Made by a program: the position numbers and the translations under genes. The notes under the pieces are model-generated. The model was not told the DNA's origin. It ran no database searches and saw only the letters and a program-made list of their open reading frames with translations. Positions 8,455-19,499 of a stretch of DNA of 64,000 nt are shown here, piece by piece; position 1 is the stretch's first letter; each line of letters starts with the position of its first letter. Source of the stretch: a virus. The stretch covers positions 62,001-126,000 of the IMG/VR virus record IMGVR_UViG_3300020473_000011; one strand, given 5' to 3'.

Positions 8455-9366
8455 TTAGAATTGGAAAATATAGTCTTGGTCTATCGACGTGACGGAAAGA
8501 CGCCTATGCTCTTGCTTCAAGCGTAACGTTGGCATACCCACTCGACGGCTGTGGCCATCACCTGCTGTGGCTTGATCACCTGTATAAAACATGGTTGGTT
8601 TAGCACGCGCCGCAACGAAGAAGTCGGGTACCACACTACTCGGATCAAGGTTGACGGTCATGACACTGTCATCCGTTTCAGCGACCGACCTGTACTGACT
8701 TAGGTCATCCTTTTCAAGCAATGCGTGGTCAGGCAGCGTCGCCTTTAACAGGTAGACGTCATCATTGTACTCGTTTGACGGAGTCAACGCGTTCGGCGTG
8801 ATACTGGCCATGTGATGGTCAAGCTGCATACGAGTGTAGTGATACCCGACTGTCAGTAGGGTCGCATCGTCTTTGTTAGCCGCATTATAATTAAGGCGTA
8901 GTCCAACAGGTTTGAAACCAGCTGTATCAATAGCACTTAATGTGGTATTTGCCTCATTTGGGGTTAACCTTAGTGAGCTTGACGACCAATTAGCCGCAGA
9001 CGTTGAGTTTGGGGCTGGTAACGAGGTTTCACCCAAAAGCGCTGCAATGAAGTGAGCGCTGTATGACGTACGTGTCATACTGGCATCTGTGCCAAAATCG
9101 TAGGCACTCAAATCATACGTTCCCACCAATGGTGAAGAGAGCTTTACGTTTTCCACATTAGACACGACTGTGCTGATAGTCTGTTTCTTTTCAGCGAGGT
9201 CATCTGTCAAAACGGTGATGCTTGGTTCGACTATAAATTGGTCGTTAATGCGCGGCTGTTCGGGCGTAAAGCGCACCCAGTGACTCGCTTGCTTTGCTGT
9301 GGGTTTAGCAACACCATCCCACACAGCACGAAGCGACATGCCGCGTCGTTTAATTACTACGTGCAT
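8455..9366 (-). CDS. putative virion protein, 303 aa
   Basis: Not clearly part of the FxG/GTxG family but similar in style (long S/T/D-rich beta-type segments). Start ATG 9366 overlaps the upstream stop as TAATG and has AAGGGGG 9 nt upstream, which suggests translational coupling. It begins with a short basic segment, MHVVIKRRGMSLRAVW. No recognised domain. Confidence 0.6.
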   Translation of the reverse strand: MHVVIKRRGMSLRAVWDGVAKPTAKQASHWVRFTPEQPRINDQFIVEPSITVLTDDLAEKKQTISTVVSNVENVKLSSPLVGTYDLSAYDFGTDASMTRTSYSAHFIAALLGETSLPAPNSTSAANWSSSSLRLTPNEANTTLSAIDTAGFKPVGLRLNYNAANKDDATLLTVGYHYTRMQLDHHMASITPNALTPSNEYNDDVYLLKATLPDHALLEKDDLSQYRSVAETDDSVMTVNLDPSSVVPDFFVAARAKPTMFYTGDQATAGDGHSRRVGMPTLRLKQEHRRLSVTSIDQDYIFQF

Positions 9367-10007
9367 TAGTTAGCCCCCTTGTAAGCCTTGGTTCTAAGCT
9401 CTTCTAAAAAGGTGGTTATGCCGTCGTAGCTCACATCAAAGCTACCATCCAGCATTAACTCTGAGTTTTTAATAATGCGTGTTGCGTCTGAGTAAGGCGC
9501 GATAAAGACCGTGTTGTGATCCATCAAATCGGAAAACGTGTCTTGTACAAGCATTAGCATAAAGACCTCACCCTCTTCGGGTGTATAATCCGAGAGCGCG
9601 AGCATGCGGTCGCTGTGTGTCCAGCCTGCCACACCATTATCAACCATCAGCTCAAAGCTACCAAAGCTGACCGAGCATGATTTCGCCGATTGGTTAAATT
9701 GAGGGTCTTGTAGCATTCCCCGATAGGCTTGCGTAAGCCTTGTACAGCCGATATTTGCTAGCGTCTCGTCAAGGTCTGCATCGGTAGACAGGCTGTAGGT
9801 TCTTACGGGAAGCGGTTGACCCGCAATCAGATAGGCAACGACGTGCTTACTCGCATCAACTTGTGTGAAATCAACGGGTTGACCTGCTACGCTGGCCACG
9901 TCCTTACGGGCGGCCGCTTGCGCTGAGTTGTACTTTGGACTATAGCGCCTGCGTCCAATTGAGGGCAGCATGTAGGCACCTGATAGGGGCTGTTTTCCTA
10001 TTATCAT
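9366..10007 (-). CDS. putative virion protein, 213 aa
   Basis: The open frame extends to 10172 but would overlap the upstream gene by 150 bp. ATG 10007 has TGAGGA 8 nt upstream and lies 13 bp after the upstream stop, so the protein starts MIIGKQPLSGAYML. No recognised domain; composition matches its neighbours. Ends in a TAATG overlap with the next gene. Confidence 0.6.
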   Translation of the reverse strand: MIIGKQPLSGAYMLPSIGRRRYSPKYNSAQAAARKDVASVAGQPVDFTQVDASKHVVAYLIAGQPLPVRTYSLSTDADLDETLANIGCTRLTQAYRGMLQDPQFNQSAKSCSVSFGSFELMVDNGVAGWTHSDRMLALSDYTPEEGEVFMLMLVQDTFSDLMDHNTVFIAPYSDATRIIKNSELMLDGSFDVSYDGITTFLEELRTKAYKGAN

Positions 10008-10020
10008 ATCGTAGTCCTCA

Positions 10021-10692
10021 TTATGTTGTAATTGGGAAATCCGATGCAACTTTGACCAAGGCATCGGGTAATGTCGTGTTACATAGCCCTGTCGTAAAGC
10101 CATAGTTTCTGGGCGTAATTGCCATGGGCTGTGCGACACTGCCGTAGCGTTCGTCATCAAGCTTAAAGTCAATAAATGCAGGCTGCGAGCCGTCGTAGTT
10201 TGCTTCTAACGTACCTTGCATAAAGTTCTTAACGGGTGCCATTGTCCAGACGTGATGAAGAGAACCCTCAACGTCACCTTCGGCTTCGCTGATCCAAAGC
10301 AGTGTTCCTCGGTTCTTGTGTGCTAGCTGGTCGGCCACTCCTGTCTTACCATTTATCTGCATCGAAAGAATGGAACCACTTAGGTCGCTGACATAGTAGA
10401 CATGCCCCAACTTCTCGGTGTTCCGTCTTGCCGATTGAGTGAAACCCCAGTGTCCATTCGAGACCTTAGCAGGCATCAATAGATTTGCGATATGACCTAC
10501 ATACGTCAGCTCATTGATGCGAGAGACGTCTAAAGCATCAGGCGACGCTTGCCATACGGGCTGGCCGTCGGCGGGTCTCACGAGCAGCGTATTAAGCACC
10601 ACGTCGGGGTCTTCATCAAAGACAAGTACCTTCGTCTCAACCGTCCTAAAGGCTGTATTAAGTCCAAACTCGGTTGGTACATACCAAAGCAT
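10021..10692 (-). CDS. putative virion protein, 223 aa
   Basis: Begins MLWYVPTEFGLNTAFR. Beta-rich; GHVYYVSDLSGSILSMQING (about residues 96-115) resembles a sandwich-fold strand pattern. ATG 10692 has AGGAG 9 nt upstream. It follows a strong hairpin at 10724, so its level may differ from that of the genes upstream. Function not recognised. Confidence 0.6.
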   Translation of the reverse strand: MLWYVPTEFGLNTAFRTVETKVLVFDEDPDVVLNTLLVRPADGQPVWQASPDALDVSRINELTYVGHIANLLMPAKVSNGHWGFTQSARRNTEKLGHVYYVSDLSGSILSMQINGKTGVADQLAHKNRGTLLWISEAEGDVEGSLHHVWTMAPVKNFMQGTLEANYDGSQPAFIDFKLDDERYGSVAQPMAITPRNYGFTTGLCNTTLPDALVKVASDFPITT

Positions 10693-10723
10693 GTGTTCGT
10701 ACTCCTAGTTGATATAGGGAAAT

Positions 10724-10747
10724 AAAGGGGCATAAGCTGCCCCTTTT
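10724..10747 (-). terminator. internal terminator or attenuator in the virion-like operon
   Basis: On the minus strand AAAGGGGCA ... TGCCCCTTTATTT forms a 9-bp stem followed by a T-rich tail, between the genes at 10757 and 10692. No strong promoter is visible downstream, so it may only reduce expression of the seven promoter-distal genes. Confidence 0.6.
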
Positions 10748-10756
10748 AACTAAGGG

Positions 10757-11500
10757 TTAAGCAAAAGCGATGGCTTCTTTGTCAGCAATCTCTTGCAAAG
10801 ACTTACCAAAGCTTGGCATGGCGGCTAGGCGAGCTTCCATCGCGTCTCGCATGGTTGACCAGTCGTGGTACATGTTCATAAAAAACATGTTGATGTAGCC
10901 ATCAGCCAGTTGTACAACAGATTCACTCTTGTCAACAGCTGTTGAGGTTAAGCGTACGGGCTGGTTCGTCGTAGTATCACCAATACCTAATTGAAGATGC
11001 TTAATTTCCTCTGGAAGGGCTGCCACATCAAATGGCGCAGTACCATCCCAAAGCTCAACCTCCCACGTGCTTATATCGGCTGTCGACCGCGTAGCATGTG
11101 TATCAACAATAAGATACGCTTTTGTGGCGGTTCCCGTGTTTCGGATGTCCGCCGTAAACTGCTCAGCGGGTGTAAAACGGAAGGCTGGGACAGTCGGGCA
11201 CAAGTTGCGCAGTGCATCGAGGTCTGTGTGGTATGATTCTATGTTACCAGCGTCGTGACGGAAGTAGCGGCTTTGGATAGCAAACTCATCGTTATCCATG
11301 TAGGCCAGATCCCATTTTGTCATACCCACAAGGGACAGAAGAATATTATTCGCCTCATCGGTAACCACAAGCATTGCAGGCTTGTTTTCCAAGTAGCGCG
11401 TTGGCTCGTTTGCAGGGTCGGTTTGCAAGAAGGCAAGCTGAGTGTCTTGCGTTTGCTTTTCTGACATGTAACTAATAAGTGGGTGAATATATACAGCCAT
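10757..11500 (-). CDS. putative virion protein, 247 aa
   Basis: ATG 11500 follows AAGGAG by 9 nt. Residues 1-40 contain MSEKQTQDTQLAFLQTDPAN and later LQLGIGDTTTNQPVRLTS, a weak counterpart of the C-terminal motif of its paralogs. Ends in a helical AMEARLAAMPSFGKSLQEIA segment. Probable structural protein by context only. Confidence 0.58.
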   Translation of the reverse strand: MAVYIHPLISYMSEKQTQDTQLAFLQTDPANEPTRYLENKPAMLVVTDEANNILLSLVGMTKWDLAYMDNDEFAIQSRYFRHDAGNIESYHTDLDALRNLCPTVPAFRFTPAEQFTADIRNTGTATKAYLIVDTHATRSTADISTWEVELWDGTAPFDVAALPEEIKHLQLGIGDTTTNQPVRLTSTAVDKSESVVQLADGYINMFFMNMYHDWSTMRDAMEARLAAMPSFGKSLQEIADKEAIAFA

Positions 11501-11512
11501 GACAAGGTCTCC

Positions 11513-12301
11513 TTAAACGATATTACATTTGATGCGCAGTGATACGGGTGCCACCTGATCAGTGATTTGGTCGTGCCCCTTTGATAGCTCTAAGTCGGCA
11601 CCCGAACCCACACCACCGACTGTCCCGATCACAATTGGCTGGCGGTCTACATAAGCCTCGGGGCGCATAATAGCTAATGTGGCTTGATACTCATTGTTTT
11701 GTGTCGGGTGGTCAATGACATGGTCTGATGCGTGTATGGCGCTTGGTGACCCCGTGATAGCGAACCATGTGGGTCTGTCCTCTACGAGCTGGCCAGCGGC
11801 GCTGTAAGCCTGTAGGTTGGAGAACTTTGAACTCTTATATAACCACGCAGCCTTACTGGCGCTGAATGACCAATCGAGCATCCACGACAAGTCACTATTT
11901 GGGTTGCGTGGCACGGGTGGGAAGGTTTCACTCGTAGCCGACACAGCACCCTCGTGCATCTCTGCGCCATTTGCGAGTGCTGACACCCCTACGGCATAAG
12001 AGTACGAATCGTCGTCACCACTCGTGGTCAGACGAAAGTAACCAATACGGCGTTCATCTAAAGGGAGCGGAGCAAGGTCACTTGTTAGTGTGTCGCCACG
12101 GTTGTCAAAATACATACCGTAGTAAAATTCCTCGGGTGACGGCATGCGGCCTGTAAATAAGTGGATGTGCCAACCACGAGAGGCATTTCCGTTAGTTTTT
12201 TGGTTGGTCGGCGCATAAAATGCAGGTGAACCCCAGCGCTGCGCAATCATTTGAAGCGCTTCGGCTGGTAAGAGTGTATTCATGTCGTAAGTGTCTGCCA
12301 T
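11513..12301 (-). CDS. putative virion protein, FxG/GTxG paralog family, 262 aa
   Basis: A clear family member: HIHLFTGRMPSPEEFYYGMYF (~46-66) and VIGTVGGVGSGADLELSKG (~224-242). The start ATG at 12301 has ACAAGG 8 nt upstream. Best resembles the last gene of the cluster (18045-18839), which has LFTGRRPSAEEVENGIYFF in the same place. Confidence 0.62.
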   Translation of the reverse strand: MADTYDMNTLLPAEALQMIAQRWGSPAFYAPTNQKTNGNASRGWHIHLFTGRMPSPEEFYYGMYFDNRGDTLTSDLAPLPLDERRIGYFRLTTSGDDDSYSYAVGVSALANGAEMHEGAVSATSETFPPVPRNPNSDLSWMLDWSFSASKAAWLYKSSKFSNLQAYSAAGQLVEDRPTWFAITGSPSAIHASDHVIDHPTQNNEYQATLAIMRPEAYVDRQPIVIGTVGGVGSGADLELSKGHDQITDQVAPVSLRIKCNIV

Positions 12302-12382
12302 GATATAACCTTGTAAGTTTTTCTAAAAGTGATTAGTAGGCACCAAGTGGCACCTACCGCAATTATGTCGGGTCACAAACTA

Positions 12383-13231
12383 CTAGCTGTGGTTAACGAT
12401 GTTGTAGCCACGTTCAGTAGCGAGCGCCGTCATAGCGTTCATCAACTCAGTCTCACTCTCGGGGGTCATAACAGGCATCACAACGCGTATTGCGTCCTGT
12501 ATAATCAATCGGCTTTCATTTTGCAGATTGGACTCTGATAATTGTACAACATCGTCACCCAACGTGCCTACAGGAAGTTGTAGCCAACGCACATCAAGCG
12601 AGGCATCGCCTTCCTTTATTTGCTCAGGTGTTGCGGTTGCAAGCAGCTGCGGGTCAGGTGCATTAGGCAAGCGCTGTTGTAGTGGGTCTTCGTCAATCAA
12701 TACATAAACTTTGTCGACTTCACCTGAGCCAACCAGTGTCGAATGATAGATAACCTCACCGCTATCGAGCACACCCGCAGGGTCAGGGATCACATCTATA
12801 ACCAGCGTCAGCTTAGGGGCTGATAAGACAAAGCCACCAGCACCACTGGCACTACCAACGTTCATATCAAGATAGGGTTGGCTGAATTTACCAGCGCCAA
12901 GCCCTCGCAAACGCCCAAAGTAGCGCAGAGTGTGCGGTGTTACCGCAGGGTCGCTGTCGCGGCCAACATGGCCATTTTGTATTGAGACAGAGACACGCGG
13001 TGTCATGAGAAGTTGGCCAGCTGCATCATAGGCCAGCAAGCGCCCATAACCAAGAGTGCTCGTTATCTCGGTGTTATTGTTAAAACCTAGGTTGCCATCG
13101 CCCTTACCTGCTAAGTAAGAGATATTGGTATTCAGTGTCAGGGTCTTTGCTTGCGACGCCTCACGTACGATGCGCTGAGATTCTTTATTCGCCTCTAGCG
13201 TATAGTGTTGAATGTACTTAGATTCACTCAT
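12383..13231 (-). CDS. putative virion protein, 282 aa
   Basis: Begins MSESKYIQHYTLEANKES. Contains a glycine-rich stretch (GSASGAGGF, ~125) and a beta-type middle region; no FxG motif seen. Starts 4 bp after the upstream stop, with AGGAT as ribosome site. No domain recognised. Confidence 0.58.
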   Translation of the reverse strand: MSESKYIQHYTLEANKESQRIVREASQAKTLTLNTNISYLAGKGDGNLGFNNNTEITSTLGYGRLLAYDAAGQLLMTPRVSVSIQNGHVGRDSDPAVTPHTLRYFGRLRGLGAGKFSQPYLDMNVGSASGAGGFVLSAPKLTLVIDVIPDPAGVLDSGEVIYHSTLVGSGEVDKVYVLIDEDPLQQRLPNAPDPQLLATATPEQIKEGDASLDVRWLQLPVGTLGDDVVQLSESNLQNESRLIIQDAIRVVMPVMTPESETELMNAMTALATERGYNIVNHS

Positions 13232-13235
13232 GTGT

Positions 13236-14006
13236 TTAAGATCCTAATTTTGGTATATTGATACGGCCGATTTCGACCGAGCTTGGGTACATGAAAGTCT
13301 TACCCCTATAGGGGTCAAGAATGACCCATTGTTCTCCTAGCCATATATCGGCCTCCGACCCGTAGGTGCCTACCGTCAGTGGGATGCCACCACGAAAGTC
13401 AAAGAGAAGGTAGTCAGCGGGGTAGGATGCTGAATACAACCCTGTGACCTCGCCGTCACCAAACCAACTGCGCAGTCGTGGGTTAAATGCACTTTTACGA
13501 GCCAGTACTGCCCACTTGTAAGGTGCAACGACCCATGCGTTAGCGTCGTCGGTACCACAGCACGTGAACGGGCTGTCATAGCGTATACTTGTCTTGTGCA
13601 TCTTGACGTCAGAGGCAGGTACGAGGCACAGCGTCGAGCTGCCATCATGGCCACTAGACACACCGTTCAGCTGACTAATTTTCTCGAAGTCTTCTAACCA
13701 CTCAGCACTAAGCAGTGTTGCTGCGTCGGTAAACCCCATGAACTCAGTACCGTAATAGTAGCGCGACCATGTGCCCGTATTTTTTCGTTCCGAATAAGCA
13801 TTGGGCGCAATCGGAAGAGAAGCAGGGTCAATAAGCTGAACACCGTACTTACACTCTGTTTCTGATGGCGGCTCGGAGTACATGAAGAACAGTGCCAAGT
13901 CGTCATCAGCCAAGGCATCTTTAAGCCACTTTCGAAGAGACGTGTTAGGGCTTAGACTCGTTACGAAGTCCTGTGATACCCCAATTAGCTCGGCCACATT
14001 TGACAT
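13236..14006 (-). CDS. putative virion protein, tandem duplicate of 14008-14778, 256 aa
   Basis: Very similar to the next gene upstream, with the same length, and the two are separated by 1 bp. Shared blocks include LALFFMY, PPSETECKYGVQLIDP, SAEWLEDFEKI, WAVLARKSAFNPRLRSWFGD and PLTVGTYGSEAD. It carries the family motifs at both ends. Differences cluster at residues ~60-85, 140-165 and 185-195, as expected of exposed loops. A recent duplication within a structural cluster. Confidence 0.65.
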   Translation of the reverse strand: MSNVAELIGVSQDFVTSLSPNTSLRKWLKDALADDDLALFFMYSEPPSETECKYGVQLIDPASLPIAPNAYSERKNTGTWSRYYYGTEFMGFTDAATLLSAEWLEDFEKISQLNGVSSGHDGSSTLCLVPASDVKMHKTSIRYDSPFTCCGTDDANAWVVAPYKWAVLARKSAFNPRLRSWFGDGEVTGLYSASYPADYLLFDFRGGIPLTVGTYGSEADIWLGEQWVILDPYRGKTFMYPSSVEIGRINIPKLGS

Positions 14007-14007
14007 A

Positions 14008-14778
14008 CTACGATCCTACTTTTGGTATATGTACGCGGCCTATTTCGACCGAACTTGGATAGACGTATGCACCACCTCTTGGGAATGACCGAAAATGGTC
14101 AAGGTGCTCACCCAGCCAGACGTCAGCCTCCGACCCGTAGGTGCCCACGGTTAGTGGGATGCCACCACGAAAGTCAAAGAGAAGGTAGTCAGCGGGGTAG
14201 TTCGTCCCTTTACTGTGCGGTTGTTCGCCGTCACCAAACCAGCTGCGCAGTCGCGGGTTAAATGCACTTTTACGAGCAAGAACCGCCCACTTAAAGGCAC
14301 CTCGTTTATTCGCGTTCGAGTAATAGGTTCCGCAGCGTGTGTAACTGTTGCTGTAGCGCACACCTGTCTTGTGCATCTTGACGTCAGCCGATGGCACGAG
14401 ACACATCGTCGAGCTGCCATCGTGTTCAAGGGACGCACCGTTCAGTTGATTAATTTTCTCGAAGTCTTCTAACCATTCAGCACTAAGCAGTGTTGCCGCG
14501 TCGTTAAATCCCATGTACTCAGTACCACTGTACCACGGGGAAAAGCGGCCACCCCTCCATGAGTGATAGGCATTTACAGGCAGTGGTAATGCTTTAGGGT
14601 CAATAAGCTGTACGCCATACTTACACTCAGTTTCTGATGGTGGGTCTGTGTACATAAAGAACAACGCTAAGTCATCATTAGCTAATGCCTCTTTAAGCCA
14701 CGTGCGAAGAGACGCTTTAGGGTTTAGACTCGTTAAAAAGTCTTGTGAAGCCCCAATAGGGGCTGCATTAAGTGACAT
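14008..14778 (-). CDS. putative virion protein, tandem duplicate of 13236-14006, 256 aa
   Basis: Partner of the preceding duplicate: FFMYTDPPSETECKYG near residue 40 and DFRGGIPLTVGTYGSEADVW near 205. The N-terminal 30 residues are also conserved (GASQDFLTSLNPKASLR versus GVSQDFVTSLSPNTSLR). Start ATG 14778 follows GAGCGAGA. Role inferred from cluster. Confidence 0.65.
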   Translation of the reverse strand: MSLNAAPIGASQDFLTSLNPKASLRTWLKEALANDDLALFFMYTDPPSETECKYGVQLIDPKALPLPVNAYHSWRGGRFSPWYSGTEYMGFNDAATLLSAEWLEDFEKINQLNGASLEHDGSSTMCLVPSADVKMHKTGVRYSNSYTRCGTYYSNANKRGAFKWAVLARKSAFNPRLRSWFGDGEQPHSKGTNYPADYLLFDFRGGIPLTVGTYGSEADVWLGEHLDHFRSFPRGGAYVYPSSVEIGRVHIPKVGS

Positions 14779-14792
14779 AGGAATCTCGCTCT

Positions 14793-15488
14793 TTAGGTTG
14801 TGCTATAACTGACTTGTTTGAATTGGCCTCGGTAGACATCCCCGTCGGCTGGATAACGTTGGCTCTCACAAAAGAGCGCCGTTGCATCAAAGTTCATATC
14901 AGTGAACTCAAGCATGCTCGCCACGTTAGCAGGATCGACGACAAAGCGTATATCGGGATTTGGTGACCCCACCCAGCTTTCGGGTACATCGGGATCGCTC
15001 TTATAACGCGCTGCGATGCACACCCTCAAAATCGGATGTATCTCGTAGATGATGGACGTCGAGTTTGGATGCTGCCTACGGTAGGAAAACATTTCCCATG
15101 AACCTAACTTATACGTTGAGCTAGTGAACAGCGCATGCACTGTTGAGGTTGTAATCCACCCCATTAGGTCAATTGACAAGTTTGCACCCTCTCGTTTGAT
15201 AATATCAGTGAGTGGGTCGATGTGGCTTTGGTCAGCAAATGGGTCAAAGGCTTCCCGCACTTCTTCCATGGGGATAATGTGAAAATTAATGTACGACAAT
15301 TCCGTAAGTTTTACGGGCTTGCCATTGCGCAGGTCTTCATGATGTATCAGTGGCTTTGTCGAAATAAGGTCTATGTCACTCTTTGTACCAGCCATCAATC
15401 CTGTTCCCAAGTAACCTTGCTGGTATGAACGATCATAGGCAAACTGGTTGCCGACGCGTCGCATTAATTCTGGGCTGTAAACGGCCAT
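14793..15488 (-). CDS. putative virion protein, 231 aa
   Basis: Begins MAVYSPELMRRVGNQFAYDR. No FxG or GTxG motif; contains ATALFCESQRYPADGD near the C-terminus. Preceded by a ribosome site (AAAGGAGTCTCGTT). No domain recognised. Confidence 0.57.
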   Translation of the reverse strand: MAVYSPELMRRVGNQFAYDRSYQQGYLGTGLMAGTKSDIDLISTKPLIHHEDLRNGKPVKLTELSYINFHIIPMEEVREAFDPFADQSHIDPLTDIIKREGANLSIDLMGWITTSTVHALFTSSTYKLGSWEMFSYRRQHPNSTSIIYEIHPILRVCIAARYKSDPDVPESWVGSPNPDIRFVVDPANVASMLEFTDMNFDATALFCESQRYPADGDVYRGQFKQVSYSTT

Positions 15489-15500
15489 AACGAGACTCCT

Positions 15501-16088
15501 TTAAAGTACAGGGCTATAAACGTTTAGAACAGGCAGCTCAGGGTCGGCCGTGGTCAGTGTCGCGTCGTGCACCACAATTTCGGCATTACTGTCAAAGATT
15601 GTCCCGATAGTGTGCATCACATAGATTGCACGCGAGGAATCGGCTGTACCTGACCACAGCGTTAAAGCCCATGTCACCGTCTGGTCACCCAACGTCGTGT
15701 GGTCAAACCCTTGTACAACGGTAGCCTGTTGTGGTTCACCAAAGAGTGCGACGGGCGCTGTGTAATTTGAAGTGACGCCGTCAATGTCATCATTCAGGTC
15801 ACTCGTTAACGTAATTGTTTGGTCATGGTTCGACCATGACATTGACTTTAGAAAATCAGGGCAGTAGCCCACGAGCTGGCCATTATAGCTTGATAGTTCA
15901 TCCGTTGGTGCCAACGGCGACCCCGTAGGATTTGTCCATTCAGCATCGAGTACACTTGTTAGCTGTGCAAGTGTTGGGGCTGCTCCCGTAAAGAAGTAGG
16001 TCGTTTGTGTCGCTATGTCGTCTGAGCGCTCAAACACATTTTTTAAGTAGGTCAATAAGCTTGTGCGATAGGCTTTTGAAAATTGCAT
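15501..16088 (-). CDS. putative virion protein, FxG/GTxG paralog family, 195 aa
   Basis: Contains TTYFFTGAAPTLAQL (~28-42) and MHTIGTIFDSNAEIVVHD (~152-170), matching the family layout at the same length as 7850-8437. ATG 16088 has TTGGAGAC upstream; just before that, a 7-bp hairpin (GAGGGCA/TGCCCTC, 16103-16120) without a T-run may affect translation. Confidence 0.6.
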   Translation of the reverse strand: MQFSKAYRTSLLTYLKNVFERSDDIATQTTYFFTGAAPTLAQLTSVLDAEWTNPTGSPLAPTDELSSYNGQLVGYCPDFLKSMSWSNHDQTITLTSDLNDDIDGVTSNYTAPVALFGEPQQATVVQGFDHTTLGDQTVTWALTLWSGTADSSRAIYVMHTIGTIFDSNAEIVVHDATLTTADPELPVLNVYSPVL

Positions 16089-16145
16089 TTTAGAGTCTCC
16101 AAGAGGGCAATGCTGCCCTCGTTAAAAGAAAGGATTAAGGTCTTT

Positions 16146-18041
<1,896 letters not shown>

Positions 18042-18044
18042 GGA

Positions 18045-18839
18045 TTAAGCTCCTTGTAGCATAATAGGCGCAGTTTTCGTTTTGGGCATCACGTACTTTA
18101 AGCGATGGATCCGAATCTTTCGGGGAGCTTCGGTTTGGCCTGACTCAGCCCCTTTATGCAAAACTAAGTTTGCTGTTGGCTCTTCGTGAATATCACCGAC
18201 CGTCAGGAAATAGTTACTTTCTGGCCGTACGGCCATCGCTGACAGCTTAATAGACTTACCATCACGGCGCGTGAACTCTTTGGGCACAAACCCTGTTGCG
18301 TCATGCGATATAAAGGTCGTGTATGACGTTTGGTGACCCCATGGGTACATCAGCGCCCATGTCGGAGCCGCACCATTACCCAGCTGCTGTATTTCGTCTG
18401 AGGGTTCAGCACCGTAGCTAACAGCTGCAAAGATTTCATTCCTTTTAAACTTATGATGGCGTACGGCATAACCATCTGTATCAACAAAGTCATCAGGGTT
18501 AACAGGTCTAAACTTGTTGGCCATAACATCTAAGCCATTAGGTGCACGCCCTTCAAGCGCAAAGGGGCTTTCTGTCGCCAGCTCAACATAGTCAGTTGCC
18601 TTGATATTAAAAAGCCCGCAAACGTGGTCGGATGGGCGACTACCATTAAAGAAGTAGATACCGTTCTCAACTTCTTCGGCTGAGGGTCTACGACCCGTGA
18701 ACAAGCAGATTGAATAGTTTTGGTACCCTTCAACCATATTACGCGTAATACCTTCGCGTATGCCTGCTTCTAGTCGTTCTTGCGACCCGAGGCTCATGTG
18801 TTCGAGCGTTAATTTGGGGGTATTTGGTTCGAGTGCCAT
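18045..18839 (-). CDS. putative virion protein, FxG/GTxG paralog family, 264 aa, first gene of cluster
   Basis: The open frame reaches 18896, but ATG 18839 has a strong GGAGG 8-9 nt upstream and is preferred (MALEPNTPKLTLEH). Motifs: SICLFTGRRPSAEEVENG (~44-60) and a diverged YFLTVGDIHEEPTANLVLHKG near residue 215. Three bp separate it from the 631-aa gene. The promoter region at 18910-18958 drives the whole cluster. Confidence 0.62.
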   Translation of the reverse strand: MALEPNTPKLTLEHMSLGSQERLEAGIREGITRNMVEGYQNYSICLFTGRRPSAEEVENGIYFFNGSRPSDHVCGLFNIKATDYVELATESPFALEGRAPNGLDVMANKFRPVNPDDFVDTDGYAVRHHKFKRNEIFAAVSYGAEPSDEIQQLGNGAAPTWALMYPWGHQTSYTTFISHDATGFVPKEFTRRDGKSIKLSAMAVRPESNYFLTVGDIHEEPTANLVLHKGAESGQTEAPRKIRIHRLKYVMPKTKTAPIMLQGA

Positions 18840-18909
18840 TGCGGCAACCTCCGTCGTTAAACATGTAGTTAAACATTGGGTTATTGGCTCAGACACAAAT
18901 CACTGATTA

Positions 18910-18958
18910 ATTGTACAAGGATTTGCAATAGGTAGCAACGCGAGGGTGTTGTACAACG
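18910..18958 (-). promoter_or_regulatory. probable promoter of the virion-like cluster with two operators
   Basis: On the minus strand TTGCTA (18938-18933), 17 bp, TACAAT (18915-18910). The -10 box overlaps a diverged operator (CCTTGTACAATT), and a second copy (TGTTGTACAACG) lies at 18947-18958. A similar but weaker signal faces right (TTGCAC 18968, TAATAC 18991) towards the gene at 19093. Confidence 0.5.
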
Positions 18959-19092
18959 CTATGACGTTTGCACTGCTTAGTTTCTGTATTTAATACTTAA
19001 AAAGCTTGCAGTGCAGGTCATTTCGAGACAGAATGACGGCCTAAATCGAACGATACACCGATACGAAATACAGATATTAAGAGACTGACCTG

Positions 19093-19497
19093 ATGGACAA
19101 CCGATTATTGAACGTGAATGGCCGCACGAAAGAGCAGCTTACATTGGCGTTGGCACTGGCATTTAAAAGTGAGTACAACAAAGATGTAAAAGCCGTGGGC
19201 TGGCGCGTAACTAACGAACATGGCTTAATTTTGTTTGAGCACGCGCCTGAGAACCGAGAAGGCTACAATAGCTTCATTGTGCCCCACACACCTGAGCAGT
19301 GTGCCACCATGATATGGGATTGGGTCAACTCACCCGACGCGAAAAACATCGAGCTATCAGACTGGTGTGGCAATATCGACCATGATGGCCATAACCGATT
19401 AGGCTGGCAGGTCTATCTTGAAAACTGGGGCAAGGTGGCAGGCGAACAGTTTGTGATTTGCGCTGCAAAACCAGCCTACTGTTGGTACGGGAAGTAA
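19093..19497 (+). CDS. hypothetical protein, 134 aa
   Basis: Begins MDNRLLNVNGRTKEQLTLAL. The pattern of an N-terminal helix, then VGWRVTNEHGLILFEHAPE and a C-terminal tryptophan-rich half (WQVYLENWGKVAGE) recalls a short protein type often seen in phage early regions, but I cannot name it. Start follows AAGAGACTGACCTG. Two bp before the next gene. Confidence 0.7.
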   Translation: MDNRLLNVNGRTKEQLTLALALAFKSEYNKDVKAVGWRVTNEHGLILFEHAPENREGYNSFIVPHTPEQCATMIWDWVNSPDAKNIELSDWCGNIDHDGHNRLGWQVYLENWGKVAGEQFVICAAKPAYCWYGK

Positions 19498-19499
19498 TC

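Noticed and set aside
16103-16120. Hairpin GAGGGCA/TGCCCTC as a terminator
   Set aside because: No T-run follows on either strand; at most it affects translation of 15501-16088.
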